64,000 bases of DNA from Erpobdella octoculata (lineage: Eukaryota; Annelida; Clitellata; Hirudinida; Erpobdellidae): positions 16,695,289-16,759,288 of the forward strand of contig OZ022243.1 of the NCBI GenBank assembly GCA_963978895.1. Direction: 5' to 3'. Within the stretch, counting starts at the first letter, position 1; each line of letters opens with the position of its first letter. Positions 12,468 to 53,840 of the stretch are shown here, piece after piece. Made by a program: the position numbers and the translations under genes. Under the pieces are notes generated by a model that had not been told where the DNA came from, made no database searches, and saw nothing but the letters and a program-made list of their open reading frames with translations.

Positions 12468-12691
12468 CAGTAGCGGATCCAAAGGGGGCCATGTCCCCCC
12501 GTGGATTCCAAAATTTAATATTTTTGAAATACTAAAAAAAATTTTTGAATACTTTTTAGGTAAATTAAAATTTTTTTAGCATCTGGCAGAGGTTTTCTAG
12601 TGAGGTTTGTGGATATAAGATCAAATGCTTGCTTTTTCCGCCTTTATTGGTCCCTCCCGCCATTTGTTTGGCCCCCCTAGATCCGCCAATG
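12468..12691. mobile_element. Short hAT-like MITE (GCGGATC ends)
   Basis: Left end CAGTAGCGGATCCAAAGGGGG, right end inverted CATTGGCGGATCTAGGGGGG. The 5'-CAGTRGCGGATC type is common among hAT MITEs. It is embedded in (TA)n, so the 8-bp duplication is ambiguous. Confidence 0.7.
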
Positions 12692-12715
12692 TATATATGT
12701 ATATATATATATGTG

Positions 12716-12752
<37 letters not shown>
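12692..12752. repeat. (TA)n microsatellite
   Basis: TA/TATG run directly following the MITE end. Confidence 0.9.
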
Positions 12753-12754
<2 letters not shown>

Positions 12755-13048
12755 CTTTCTTTTCTCAAATAATTAGCAAATTCAATATTGCAAAATATTC
12801 TATCTTTTTCTTAATAAGAAATTAAACAATGCGAAGAAATTCCTAATCCTGAGACAGGGACGTCATTTCAGAAGTGGGCCCTCTTACGCTTTAGACAGTG
12901 GACCCCCTGACATTTAAGACAAGTGGGCTCCCTGATGTTTAAGGCAGTTTAAGGCTTAAACTGCCTTAAACTTTAAGCGGGGTTCTGCCGTTTAAGTGGG
13001 TACCCTGTAAAGTTGCATTTAATATTTAAGGTTTTAAATATAATTTTT
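12753..13048. other. Repeat-like sequence with a hairpin
   Basis: Contains CAGGGACGTCATTTCAG at 12853, resembling a hAT terminus, and a 28-bp perfect palindrome-like hairpin around 12940-12967 (AAGGCAGTTTAAG and its complement). No partner terminus was found. Confidence 0.4.
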
Positions 13049-13787
13049 GGTAAGGTTTCCCACGGACGGCCCGTGCCGAAAAATAATCGTATTATTTTTA
13101 TTTTGTCACAATAACATAAAAAAACAAATTTAATACCAATTTTAATTAAAAAAAAAACATTTATCGTAATTTGAGAGACTTTGAAAACGTAAGTAGTACC
13201 CTTCCAAGCCCTATTTACATCGTAGTTGTGAGTGGTGAGGTACGATGATCGTATGAATGAAATAAATAAAAAATAAATAAAATTAGTTTATAATAAAATT
13301 TTATTTAAAAAACAAACTATCAGTTGTAAATAAAAATTCCATTAAAATTTTAAAACTCACCGCCCGGTAACTCGGGACGGTTTGCAAGAAGTAAGAAAAT
13401 TGAAAATTATTAAACTAAGTTAACTTCTTTAAATAAACAAAATTTCAAATTTTTAATGAAGAAAAACTAAAAAATAAATGTTAAAAAAAGTAGTTTATTC
13501 GAAGCAACGTCGAAATTTGAATATTTGTAAGCGAACATTGTGTATTTGCGTCGTTTAAACTTTTCCTTCAAATCCTTCGTTTAAACTTTTCCTTAAAACT
13601 CAAACGTACATAAATTATAATTACATTATTTATTTTTTTATATGACATTTTCCCATTTTAAATAAATTACTTATACTAATTATCATAATTTTTAAACTAG
13701 TGTTTACTTTTAATCGTGTTTATAGTTAATTATAGCCGAGAATTATGTATTAATCCGCCACACGGGCCGTCCGTGGGAAACTTTACC
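13049..13787. mobile_element. hAT-type MITE, 739 bp, 8-bp target duplication
   Basis: Inverted ends GGTAAGGTTTCCCACGGACG and GGTAAAGTTTCCCACGGACG share a 21-bp perfect core (GTTTCCCACGG...CCCGTG). TAATTTTT stands directly outside both ends (13041-13048 and 13788-13795). The interior is AT-rich and non-coding. Confidence 0.85.
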
Positions 13788-13795
13788 TAATTTTT

Positions 13796-14401
13796 TATTT
13801 TCTTTTAGAATATATTTAATTTAATTAAAAAATAATTGTTAAATGTGTGCGGCTGCATAATAAAAAAGCCCTAAATTGCCAAAGTCAAGTCGCCCTGGCC
13901 TGCCCTACCTAGGCCAGGCCTACGAAAGTAAAAGAAAAGATCGCCTTGTAACAATAACCTTTTTGGAGGCTGTTGAATTTTTCAATTTCAGAGGCAAGCT
14001 TTTTTTGCAATGCTTCTGACATTTTTAAAAATAAAAACGTATTTTAGAAAGCACAGTAACAACAAAGATGCCGACACACACCCACGATTAATTTCCTCGG
14101 CAACACCGTAAATAATCATTTACCGCTCAGCAGCGACTAAGCAACAATTTCTAACATGAGCTAATTTTACACAGCGCAATTTTGATGAAATCTTATTATT
14201 TGTTTTACCATATCAGAAACAATGCAGTGGGTTAATTCAGAAAATTATCTAATGTTAAACTCTGAATCGGAGGGTTGGGAAGTCTTGCTCATCTTGGTGT
14301 CCAATCGCGAATTTGAATTGATGACTTTTTTTTATAATAGTTTATAGTCCTCTACATAAATTTATTTGTTTTGAGAAGTTCTAATACACAGTGGTTGAAA
14401 G
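13796..14401. other. Unassigned AT-rich sequence
   Basis: No gene or repeat recognised apart from a short palindromic CCTGG/CCAGG cluster around 13890-13920. Confidence 0.4.
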
Positions 14402-14409
14402 TGATCAGT

Positions 14410-14741
14410 CAGTGGCGTAGCGAGGGTATCTGGCGCCCGGGGGCAAGGTATAAAAATGCGTCCCCATATTGCACTTTCATCCCAATTGGACAACCAAAAC
14501 CAAGGAAACTTAAAGCGCCCGAGCCATATCCGGGGCTCGGTGAGCCCCCTCCCAAAGAAAATTTTAAAAATCACTTGTGTGAAATTGTGCAAAAATACAA
14601 CTTGTTAATTTTACATGTTTTACATGTTCAAAAATGACTGAACTTTGGTGAAATTGTTGTTTTTCCTTTTGCTTTTTGGCACCCCCAAAGCCTAGTGCCC
14701 GGGCCAGATGACTCTCCCTGCTCCCCTTCGCTACGCCACTG
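14410..14741. mobile_element. hAT-type MITE (GCGTAGCGAGG ends), copy 1
   Basis: Ends CAGTGGCGTAGCGAGG and inverted CTTCGCTACGCCACTG. TGATCAGT is perfectly duplicated at 14402-14409 and 14742-14749. Same family as 48742-49062: both contain the CTGGCGYCCGGGGGCAAGG start and a TTTTGCYTTTTGGC segment near the right end. Confidence 0.9.
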
Positions 14742-15139
14742 TGATCAGTGTTTAAAAAATATATAAATGTGCACTGTCTTTTACTGCATTAAAAAAAACT
14801 TGACAAATGAGTTTAGTTAAACAGACTATAACCTTGTTATGTGTTTTCCATTTTGCAAGGCTAAAGCTAAAACTTTCATCCCTAGAGTATGGATAGAAAA
14901 TGTATTTCTAGGCCAGAACTAGGATGCGATGGTCCAAATAGTTCCCAATCAATGTGAGTTATGCATTCAGCCTCTTGTGAGAAAAAGGTATGACGAATGA
15001 ATGTTGTGATGTCGAAAACTAACGGAACGCACTATGGGTCCAGATAGTTCACTTGTCCGAGTTAAGCATTCATCGGCGGTCAGCCTCGAACGAAAACAAT
15101 ACGAAATAATGAAATCTAATAAATTAAAGATGAAAAATT

Positions 15140-15295
15140 ATCAGCGCCGTATTCGCGCCGAAAAAAATTCGGCTGGCGCAAGAAATTTATTTTTACGGCT
15201 GACATTCGACTCAGCCGTAAAAAATTTGGCGGCCGCCGGCGCAAGTCAAAAAAATTCGGCGCGGCGGCGCACGGCGGCGGCGTAGACCCCTCACC
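15140..15295. other. Short GC-rich block
   Basis: About 150 bp of GGCGC/GCCGC-rich sequence with AAAAAAATTCGGC motifs in a very AT-rich setting. It looks like part of a repeat; no gene. Confidence 0.4.
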
Positions 15296-15349
15296 GCCTT
15301 AGTAACCGTTTCACGGCCGGCTGGGCACGTTTTGCGGCCTAATTTACAT

Positions 15350-15496
15350 CCTTTATATTGACAGGAAAGTTGCTTCAGGATTGTTATGTGTGGTACATGT
15401 ACATGTGTGATATATGATGGAGGAAATTTATTCTTTTTCTCATAATTGGTCATTTTTAAAATCAATCCTGAAGCAACTTTCCTGTCAATATAAAGG
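15350..15496. mobile_element. Tiny MITE with about 34-bp inverted ends
   Basis: CCTTTATATTGACAGGAAAG (continuing to CAGGATTG) at the left is matched by its reverse complement at 15462-15496. Only about 80 bp lie between the arms, so the whole unit can fold into a hairpin. Target duplication not evident. Confidence 0.75.
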
Positions 15497-15894
15497 GTGT
15501 GATCAAAAGTTATTTTCTACTTTTTGGCAGGTTTTTGACAATATAAAACCTTTTTCAAGAAGTTGTTTCTTTTTCTAGAAATTTTTTCGATTACTTTATT
15601 TTAAACTTTTTGGCACTCGTTTCAAAGAGCTTATGCCGAAAACAGAATGTTAGATTAGGCGACTGGAGTTTAGATTGCGATTTTTTGCAGCCCACCCACT
15701 TCCTCCCAATTTGCTGCTTTTAAGTATTTATTTTTGTTATCCACCCTCTTCCTCCCACATTATATGCTAAAAGCGATTCAGCTATATTATATGGCGACAG
15801 ATTGCCTACAACATTTCTAATGCATTAATAGGCTATATTATAGTCTATAATATAGCCTATTGATGCATTATTAACATATAATTTATAGAGATTA
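15497..15894. other. Unassigned sequence
   Basis: Contains an inverted pair of TATATTATAGTC-like and AATGCATTAATAGG/CCTATTGATGCATT motifs near 15820-15870. No gene. Confidence 0.35.
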
Positions 15895-16196
15895 GTGATC
15901 GGATGAGATTATCAAAATAGCTTCAAACTTAAGGATCTCTCACAGCTGCGGATCCGATGGAGTCGACCCATGCATCGCACGAAATTCAATTACGGCGATC
16001 GCTTGTCCTCTGTCTGCCATAATAAATTGCTCAATATCTTCAGGGATATTCCCCGCTCAACTAAAAACAGCCAAAGTCATTCCAATTTACAAATCTGGAA
16101 AAAAAGAAAACTTTTCTAATTACCGGCCAATATCTGTCTTGTGCTATTTCTCAAAGTTTTTTGCAAGAGTGATGCACTCCAGACTTTATAATTATC

Positions 16197-16850
16197 TTGA
16201 TAAATTATATCATTACACCAAATCAGTTTGGATTTAGAAAAAATCACTCAACTTATATGCCACTGGTCATGTTACACTCAAAGATTGCCGAGGCCATGGA
16301 TCGTGGGAAATATGTAGTTGGCATCTTCCTGGACCTAGCTAAAGCCTTCGATACGGTTGATCACGGCATTCTGGTGGAAAAATTGAGGTACTATGGAATC
16401 CGGGGAACTCCACTATCATGGTTCAGTGATTATCTTAGCTGTAGATCACAATGCGTCCAGTACAGCAATTCTATCTCTTCGATGAAGCAGGTAACTTGCG
16501 GGGTGCCACAAGGGTCGGTGCTGGGACCGCTTCTATTCCTCATCTATATTAACGACCTATGCTCAGTTTCAGATTGCCTTGAATTTGTTTTGTTTGCGGA
16601 CGATACTAACCTCTTTGCGACTGGCGATAACTTAGAAAATTTATATTACGATACCAACCGTGAATTGCTTTCTGTTTTTAAATGGTTCTCTGCTAGTAGA
16701 CTTTCCTTAAATGTAAGCAAAACGAATTATATTTTATTTCACCATATAAACAAAAATTCTTTCTGTAATTGTCAGCTGAAGATATACCAATTTTTCGGGT
16801 TCCTTATTGCAAGTTCTTGGGCGTGTTGCTTGATGAACACCTTACATTAA
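16197..16850 (+). pseudogene. LINE reverse transcriptase core (frame 1)
   Basis: Palm and fingers motifs including FADD at about residues 138-141. Closed by a frameshift near 16770. Confidence 0.8.
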
Positions 16851-17410
16851 AAACTCAAATTGAACATGTTACATTTAAGGTTGCAAAAAATTGTGGAGTG
16901 CTATCTCGTATACATCAGTTTGTTGATGCCAATATTTCTATGATGTTATACTATGCACTTATCTTTCCGTACTTATCATACTGCAATATTGTCTGGGCCT
17001 CAAATTATTCAACTCGTTTAAAGCCTCTTCATATTTTGCAAAAGCGAATTATTCGAATTATTTTTCACATGACTCCCATCTCGTCTTGTAAAATTCAAAT
17101 GGATAACAACAACATTCTTAATATTTATCAGATTAATTTCTTCCAAACTGGCAATTTCATGTATAAATATTTTATATTACCCTCATCATTCGATAACATG
17201 TTTGTAAAATTATCTGATGTTCATTCCTATGATCTGCGCCCCGGTCGCTGTTTTCGAACGGATTTTGCTCGGACAACTCTTAAAACATTATCTATTAAAT
17301 GCTCTGGCCCTCGTATTTATTCAAACATTCCAATATCTGTCTCCTCCTTGAAACGTATTTCGTTATTTAAGCAAGCTCTGAAATCTTACTTATTATTGTC
17401 ACACTCATAA
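16769..17410 (+). pseudogene. LINE C-terminal domain (frame 2)
   Basis: Continues the same polypeptide after the shift and ends with a stop at 17408-17410, about 300 bp before the poly-A tail. Contains the conserved LGV-x-LDEHL and SYCNIVWA segments of the C-terminal region. Confidence 0.75.
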
Positions 17411-17714
17411 CTGCTCAATACCTATTACCTTAGCATACCAATTTCAGTCTCTTCCTTGATAAGTTTATTGAACTACTATTTGAAATGTTTTAACTCAACC
17501 CACTCATTTTGATTCTTTTTGTAAAGGTTGTCCATTAAGCGGGAAGGAATTCTCTTCGGACGAACCTTTTGGGCACCTTATTCCATTCTCAACTAATCGA
17601 TTTTTTTCTTTTTTTGAAATTTTGGTACTATATTTTTCTTGTCGTTTTGGTTATTTTCTTTTGTTTAAGTTTAATACTTATGTTGGTGCTCAATAAATGA
17701 ATTTAAAAAAAAAC

Positions 17715-18588
17715 ATAGAAAATTTTAAGTCGCTGCGACCAGAATAAACTACAGTTCACACTGTTGTGACAAACCAATCCTGTTTAAATCACTATCCAAA
17801 CCTAAGTAGATAGATACCTTATTTCAGCTCGCTAGTACAAATCAAAATTGAGTTTTGTCATACATCGGCATCGGTCCAGAAACCGAGAAAGTGAAAGTCG
17901 TGGGTTCGATTATTGTGGTCGGCAATTTGGGATCGAGCTCAAATTTTAATAGAAGCTGTTGTCTTCCGACTTAGGACTGTTTGCAAAATTTCAGCTCGCT
18001 ACGATATCATAAAGTTGGTGAAATTAACGATAGCAGCTTTTGTCCTATATGGACAGTAGCAAGCTTATAAAAAAGTTCCTTCAAAAAAGAGTTTTGCCGG
18101 CAAGTGTTTTTGGAATGTGCCCAATGGTTTAGAGCTAAAAAGATTGAATTGCTGTATTTTACAAAAACTCCAGCTTGCTAACTAAAATAGCTATTTTAAT
18201 GATAACAACATTATAATTAATTAAAACTGGAGATAGTATTTTTAGTAAAAAAATACTGCATATGCATTTTTTATTTCAAATACTTCAGAAGCAAGTACTC
18301 TGTATTAGTATTTGAAATACTTTTAAGATGTATTTCTACATCTATAAAAAAGAAGATGCATGAGAAGACAATGAAAACGAATGACTTTCAAGTGAAGAAT
18401 ATCATTTTGTTTCATTCATAAGTCGTGTCAACTTGTGAGTCGAGATAATAACAGTAGACATTACTGTTTATTAGATGTCACTTTAGTACGAAAATTTAAT
18501 GAAATCGGTTGCAATTCAGTTTCCAATGTTCAATGGAAGAAAGAAATAAGGTTGACGAATGACGGATGCGATAGAAATAAAACTTTTA
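17715..18588. other. Unassigned sequence
   Basis: Short repeated phrases (TTTCAGCTCGCTA at about 17823 and 17991) suggest old dispersed repeats. A GGTTCGATT motif near 17908 resembles an RNA polymerase III B box but has no cloverleaf. Confidence 0.4.
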
Positions 18589-18590
18589 TA

Positions 18591-21316
18591 GGGTAAACTG
18601 ACCATTTGCTGGCCGCTGACCAATTACTGGCCACAATTCCGAGGCGTTTTAAAGGAATTCAGCGCGAGATAGAACTTTTAACAAAGTTTTAAACTCTTTG
18701 GTTATTTATTTATAACTTTCACAAATGGCAGGACCAACGGCCACTTACACCATTTGAATGGCAATATAAATAAAAAAAGAGTAATTCGAAACAGAAAACG
18801 AAATTAAAAATGAAACACAAAGACGCAAAATAATGGTTTAGTTCAACGCTTAAGCACACAACAAAAGCTGAGAGCAACGACATCACAAACAGGCAAATCA
18901 GATGAATTATCATCGACAATACCACCATCGTCATCATCACCATTCCCCTCATCAACACCATCATCATCAGACAACCCCAATCTTCATCAAACATCATCAT
19001 CACCATCAAAAACAGGAAAATAATCATTTTCGCACAGTTTCAATGACAGACAGAAAACGAGTTAAGTCAACTTGAGCGACAAGGCACTTGAATTTCGAAA
19101 AGGTACTCGATGACACAACATGTTCAAGTATGGAGTTCCAGGCAGCAACGATCCGGTTTGAGAAAAAATATTTGGTGACATCGACAGAGAACAAGTTGGC
19201 TCGCAGTTTATAGCAATGACCCCTGGTTGATGGATATTCAAAAGGGCTGAGCTAAGTCAGAGTTGACGATTCCATGTAGTATTTTGTAGCACAAACAGAG
19301 GTCCAACAAGAGTCTTCTGTGCTCCAGAGACTGAAGTTTGAGTATTCCAAGACGTGTTAAGTAAGGTTCATGTCTGAGCAAAGGGATTGCTTTGGTAAAG
19401 CGTTTCTGGACCCCTCAATTCGATCTATCAGGGATTTGTGATGAGGGTTCCACACGGGAAAGCAGTATTCCAATAGTGGCCTAACGTAGACGCAGAAAGC
19501 GTTAATCAGCACAAGTCGATCCTTGGATGCAAAGGACCTGTAGATAAGGCGTGAACCTATAGAAGCAGAATGAATTATGCTGTTGCTGTAATCTTTGAAG
19601 TTAAGGTTGCTATCGATAATCACTCCCAGGTCCCTCATCTGCCTCACAATATCCAGTTGGTAGTTCCCGATAGAGTATCGGGGCACGAAACCAGCCGTAC
19701 CCCCATCCCGATGGACAAAACACACAACACATTTATCAAATGCCAGGTTAAGTTGCCATTTCGTGCTCCAAGAAGTGAGTTCAGTTGTAGCCTGTTGTAG
19801 ATCGGTGGTAGCCGAGCTGGAGCATGAGTAAAATTTGACACCATCCGCAAAAGCTTCACATAAACAGATTCATTTTTGATATTGTCCAGTGCATCATTGA
19901 TGTAAATGAGGAAAAGAGTTGGTCCAAGAACGTTGCTCTGAGGAACACCACTTAAAATATACGATGATCCGGAAAGCGCTCCTCGGTACTGGACGTGTTG
20001 CGTACCATCAGATAAGAAGTAAGGTTGACGAGTTATATGTAACTTTAAAGTCTAGTGCTACTTATCCAGGCTCCCGTCATAATTTATCGCTAAATAGAAG
20101 CTCGAAAGTTTGCAACTTTACGGTCGTAAAGTTTCGAAAACTCTAGAAGACATTTTTTTCAACTGAACCATCTGAAATTTTACAAAATAAATCCAAATAA
20201 GTTAACATTATCGCTTGTACTCATTTACCTTTTCAGTTTTTTTATTTAAACTCTCATTAAAAATAATGTAGAAATGAAAACTAGTAGACCATACATAAAA
20301 ACCAATTAATGGCCACCTAATAGTCCATATGTTGTGGTCTGTTTGCTAAAGCTAGGGAAAGCGCAATGACGGAACCCAATATAAAATCAAGTTTCCGCTC
20401 TTGTGGTATTCATCCATTTAATCCCAATGTCCTTCAAGAAAAACAAAACCGTCAGCAACACAGGAGCACCAAGGAGGTGAAAATAATGTTAATAGTACTA
20501 TAGTTTCAGGAGAATTAAAAAGTAATTTTTAATCAAACGTAATAGACAATGGTCTAGAAAAACAATATAAAAAACTGTAAAGAAAGAAGTCAACCAACAT
20601 CGTTTCCAATTCAAAATTCATCAAACCCGGAGGATTTTGACTCTGATAATTTGCATTATCCTGCCCCGCAAATTCGCAAAAAATAATATAATAGAAAAAC
20701 TAATAAGAATTATTTTGTTCTCATTTGAGATGAAACTTACAACTCAAAAATTAATTAGAAAGCAGTCAAAGTTGAAAAAGACAACAATTGGAAAAAATTA
20801 CTAAAAAAGAGAAAAAAACTGTTTCATAAAAAGTGATAGTCAGCAATTAAAAAAAACTCAGTCATCATAAAACAAAAACTACAAAACTAAATACACGACA
20901 AAAACATGAATTAATTGGCAGTGTATAAAATGCAGTGGATTGTATTTTAAAGCTGGAAACTGCAAAATTCGTTGCCACATCTGATGTGCCAGTGATTGTG
21001 AAACATTTGATAACATGGATTTAAATGGAGATTTTACCTGTTCATCATGTAGGTTTTTATATACTGGCCAGTGAAAGTAAATGTACATTGGTGGCCAGTA
21101 AATGGTACTTCATGGCCATTAATTGGTACATATCAAGCTTTTTCAAGAAAGGCTCTAAAAATTTATTTTAATGTATTATATGCTAAAACCAAGATCTGTA
21201 TTTGATAGAGATTTTGAAACTGTACAAATTTTACTTAAATTAACGTGTGTAGTCCTATGAGGTGAAAACCTACGTGAGTTGCAAAAACTTGTGGCCAGTA
21301 ATTGGTCAGTCTACCC
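18591..21316. mobile_element. pogo-like DNA transposon with nested LINE, decayed
   Basis: Inverted ends GGGTAAACTGACCATT... and GGGTAGACTGACCAATTACT lie between TA dinucleotides (18589-18590 and 21317-21318), the target used by Tc1/mariner/pogo elements. TGGCCAGTAATTGG-like motifs recur inside both ends. Inside, a minus-strand LINE fragment (about 18980-19990) separates the left end from transposase remains (about 20335-21090). The remains include SSFRSCGIHPFNPNV, the typical end of the DDE domain in CENP-B/Tigger relatives, and a Cys-rich tail (WQCIKCSG ... CSSCR) broken by one stop. Confidence 0.65.
18980..19990 (-). pseudogene. LINE reverse transcriptase C-terminal fragment
   Basis: Minus strand: VPQSNVLGPTLFLIYINDAL at about 19950-19885, then, with frame changes, the C-terminal domain (RDLGVIIDSNLNFKDY, VYVRPLLEYCFPVWNP at 19640-19440). 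The same domain order and wording occur in the LINE at 52.5-55.25 kb, so both probably belong to one family. No endonuclease. Confidence 0.75.
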
Positions 21317-21318
21317 TA

Positions 21319-21973
21319 ACTAATTTATACTAGATATGTTATAAATTTAGAAATAGAGGTGAGGGGTGCTTTTTCAGACTCTACATGAGCGCGAGGAGGG
21401 TGAACATCTTCCCTCCAGTCTGATGCTAAATCCGCTTATTAAAAACAAATTTTATTTCTAAAAATGATCGATGGCCGAAAGGAAAATGTGGTAGTTGTAG
21501 ACAGGGGCATCATTTGGAGGGAACAGAAAGCGGCGTTCAAAAAATTCTTTATTTGAAAAAAATTGAGAGAAGTATCTACAACTACCCTTTGGTCATCAGT
21601 TATTTTTAAATAATAAAAGTTTAGCATTAGAAAAAGAATTTTGGTATGGGCGAGTTTCTGAAACTTTTGTTTCCATGTTTTTGCTGAGATGACGCTTATC
21701 TCCTATTGGCAAATAATATTAAAGATCTTAAAAACTTCTAAAAACTTCTCAATATTTTGTTGTAAAAGCTGATGACCGTAAAGAAAAGATAGTATGTTGT
21801 TGTAATGATTTTACTTTAATAACCTATTGACTTTTAATCATTTGGAAGAGAACCAACTGATAGCAAAAGTAAAATGTTTTAATGATGTTTATAAAAACTT
21901 GAGTTCAAAAACTTCAAAAGTATCATGATACAAGTTGATTGTAAAAGTTTAAAATGTCAGCAAACAAAATGTT
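21319..21973. other. Downstream flank of the protease gene
   Basis: Probably the 3'UTR and 3' flank of the protease. It also holds a lone hAT-like end CAGGGGCATCATTTGG at 21502 without a partner nearby. Confidence 0.4.
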
Positions 21974-50257
<28,284 letters not shown>

Positions 50258-50340
50258 TGTTTGTATTTTGGGGATTTTTTCTTCAAGAAATGTTTCATAT
50301 GCGCAGCAGAACAAGTTCAGATTATTAATATAAACAAGCT

Positions 50341-50350
50341 CTTTTTATAC
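50341..50350 (-). promoter_or_regulatory. Probable TATA box of the protease gene
   Basis: Minus-strand GTATAAAAAG stands about 90 bp upstream of the start codon at 50257. A start site about 30 bp downstream would give a leader of about 60 nt. Position and match only. Confidence 0.5.
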
Positions 50351-50741
50351 AATTCTTGTCCTGAAATGATTTCACATTTTTTTATTTATTTTTTTATTTG
50401 TACTTGGAAAAATCTTACAATTATGAATCTGCTGTGTTGCGCCCGGCATACACTGCAGAAAACTATCACAACAACAAAACAACTTTTCTTTATTCTAACT
50501 GAGTAGATAATAATAATAATCCGCCTCAAATTTGTATTCGTTATAAAGAAAATATTTTATTACAGTCAACTGTTTTGATCTACAAAGTGAAACGGTTTAA
50601 TAGTTTCTGTTAAAGAAACAGAAGTATGAAAATCTGAACGAGATTAATATTTATATTTCAACGTAGCAGCTAACACGTCTGTTAGTGATTATACATGCAT
50701 TCGGAGCTGTTGTGCTTTTATTAGCATCAGAATCATCAGAT

Positions 50742-52239
<1,498 letters not shown>

Positions 52240-52536
52240 AAATTTTCTTTTTTTTTATTACAACTCGAACAGAGGAACCCAACGGGCCACTGAAACTGTT
52301 CAGACAGAATACAGTTAAGTGAAACGTAATCAGAAAAAAAAGAAAAAGAAAAACGTCAAGTCATACAGTTGAAACAAAATGCAATCAAAATAACCAGTTC
52401 GGTGGGACAACGTGCCATAAAGAAAAATCTCAGAAGAAAACCTGATATTAGCACTAAATTTAGTATAATCCAGGATAGTCACAAAAAGCAAACATCATTC
52501 AAATTTCAAATAAAAATAATGTGGCAAACAGTATGA

Positions 52537-53379
52537 CTATTTATAAACGAGATATTTCGTGAGGTCAACCGTTACAATTAAGCTCTTGAACCTACTGTAC
52601 GTAGTTGAGCTAACAATATCATTAGGCAGATGGTTCCATATAACAATAATACGATTAGAGTAGAAAAACTTCGTAATATCGACTCTATTCAAAACAGAGC
52701 TTAACTTAAGTTGGTGGCATCTAGTTGAGGAATATGCAAAAAAATTGAGTTGATGCCTTAAATCAAAATCGGTAAGGCCATGCAAAAGTTTATAGCATAA
52801 ACAAAGGCCATGCAAAAGCTTATAGCATAAACAAAGGCCATGCAAACGTTTATAGCATAAACAAAGGTCATTGATGATTCGTCTATGCTCGAGTGATTGG
52901 AGACCAAGAGCTTTTTGTCTTGCCATGTACGGAAGATTCCTGAGAGTTGGGACTGTGTTGGTGAACTTCTTTTGAACCATTTCGATGTTGTCGATGAAGT
53001 ATTGGCTCCATACTTGAGAGCAGTATTCCAGAAGGGGTCGGATGTATGTACAGAAGGCCTGTTTGAGCAGAGCAGGATCTTTAGATAGAAATGATTTCGT
53101 GATAAGTCGCGATCTCAGGGACGCAACACGAATAATATTGGCGATATGAAGTCTGAATTTGAGGTTGGTGTCGATGACTACTCCCAAATCCCTGGCGCTG
53201 TCAGTGTTCTTTAGTTTGTGAAAGCCGATGGTATAGTTGGGTGGTTCAAATATCTTACCTGTAATGCCAGAAGTAGTTGATTTTAACTGATGTGATTTAG
53301 GAGAAGAGGATGTGGATAGACCATTATCAGAAAAGTTCTTGATTGTGCATACAAAGCACTTTTTCTTGGTTAATTGCAA
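52537..53379 (-). pseudogene. LINE C-terminal domain with triple 10-residue repeat
   Basis: Open for 280 codons. It contains three tandem copies of about 30 bp (52773-52867) encoding LCLCYKLLHG, in frame, where relatives have one. Confidence 0.75.
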
Positions 53380-53840
53380 CTGCCATTGAGAGATTGGAAG
53401 GTTGTTAAATCTATCGGTAATGTCATTAATTTATAATAAGAAAAGGGTGGTTCTAGTACGCTCCCCTGTGGTACTCCACTAGTAACATGTTTTATGTCAG
53501 ATAGTTGTACCTCGATCCTTACAATCTGTACTCTGTCGCTCAAGAATTTTTTTAGCCACGTTAATAAACTCCCGCTTACTCCGTAGGACTCTAATTTGGT
53601 CAATAGTTTTGGATGTGATACTGAGTCAAAAGCTTTTTTGAAGTCAAAGTAGATCAAATCTGAGTTCGTTCGTGCCTGGATTGAGTTCGACCAATCATAA
53701 GTACGTTCGAGTAAGTTGGTGCACGTTGATTTAGCTCCTCGGAAGCCATGTTGATTAGGCGAGATTAGCTTATTGATGTCCAAGTAGTTGTGTATTGCTT
53801 TGTTAATAACTCTTTCCATCGCTCGACAGCATGTGGACAT
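53370..53840 (-). pseudogene. LINE reverse transcriptase fragment
   Basis: RT fingers and palm up to SGVPQGSVL, after which the reading frame diverges and the catalytic aspartates are not visible. Confidence 0.75.

Larger units (their letters stand above)
15895..17714 (+). mobile_element. Jockey-superfamily LINE, 5'-truncated
   Basis: Plus-strand reverse transcriptase of a LINE lacking its endonuclease. The 5' part (15905-16200) holds KTAKVIPIYKSGKKENF and NYRPISVL. The frame then shifts at about 16195. The 16197-16850 frame has NQFGFRKNHST, LDLAKAFDTVDH, GVPQGSVLGPLLFLIYINDL and the catalytic FADDTNLF. A second frameshift at about 16770 leads to the C-terminal domain (16769-17410: CKFLGVLLDEHL, LSYCNIVWA, LQKRIIRII). 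The element ends in AATAAATGAATTT plus a poly-A run at about 17700-17714. Confidence 0.85.

Noticed and set aside
17887..17945. tRNA or SINE promoter (GGTTCGATT)
   Set aside because: No matching A box at the right distance and no cloverleaf.
18719..19027. Met-rich frame on the minus strand
   Set aside because: Lies in the 3' region of the LINE fragment, built on CATCAT/ATGATG triplets, with no conserved motif.
21502..21520. hAT MITE end CAGGGGCATCATTTGG
   Set aside because: No inverted partner or target duplication nearby; kept only as a lone terminus.
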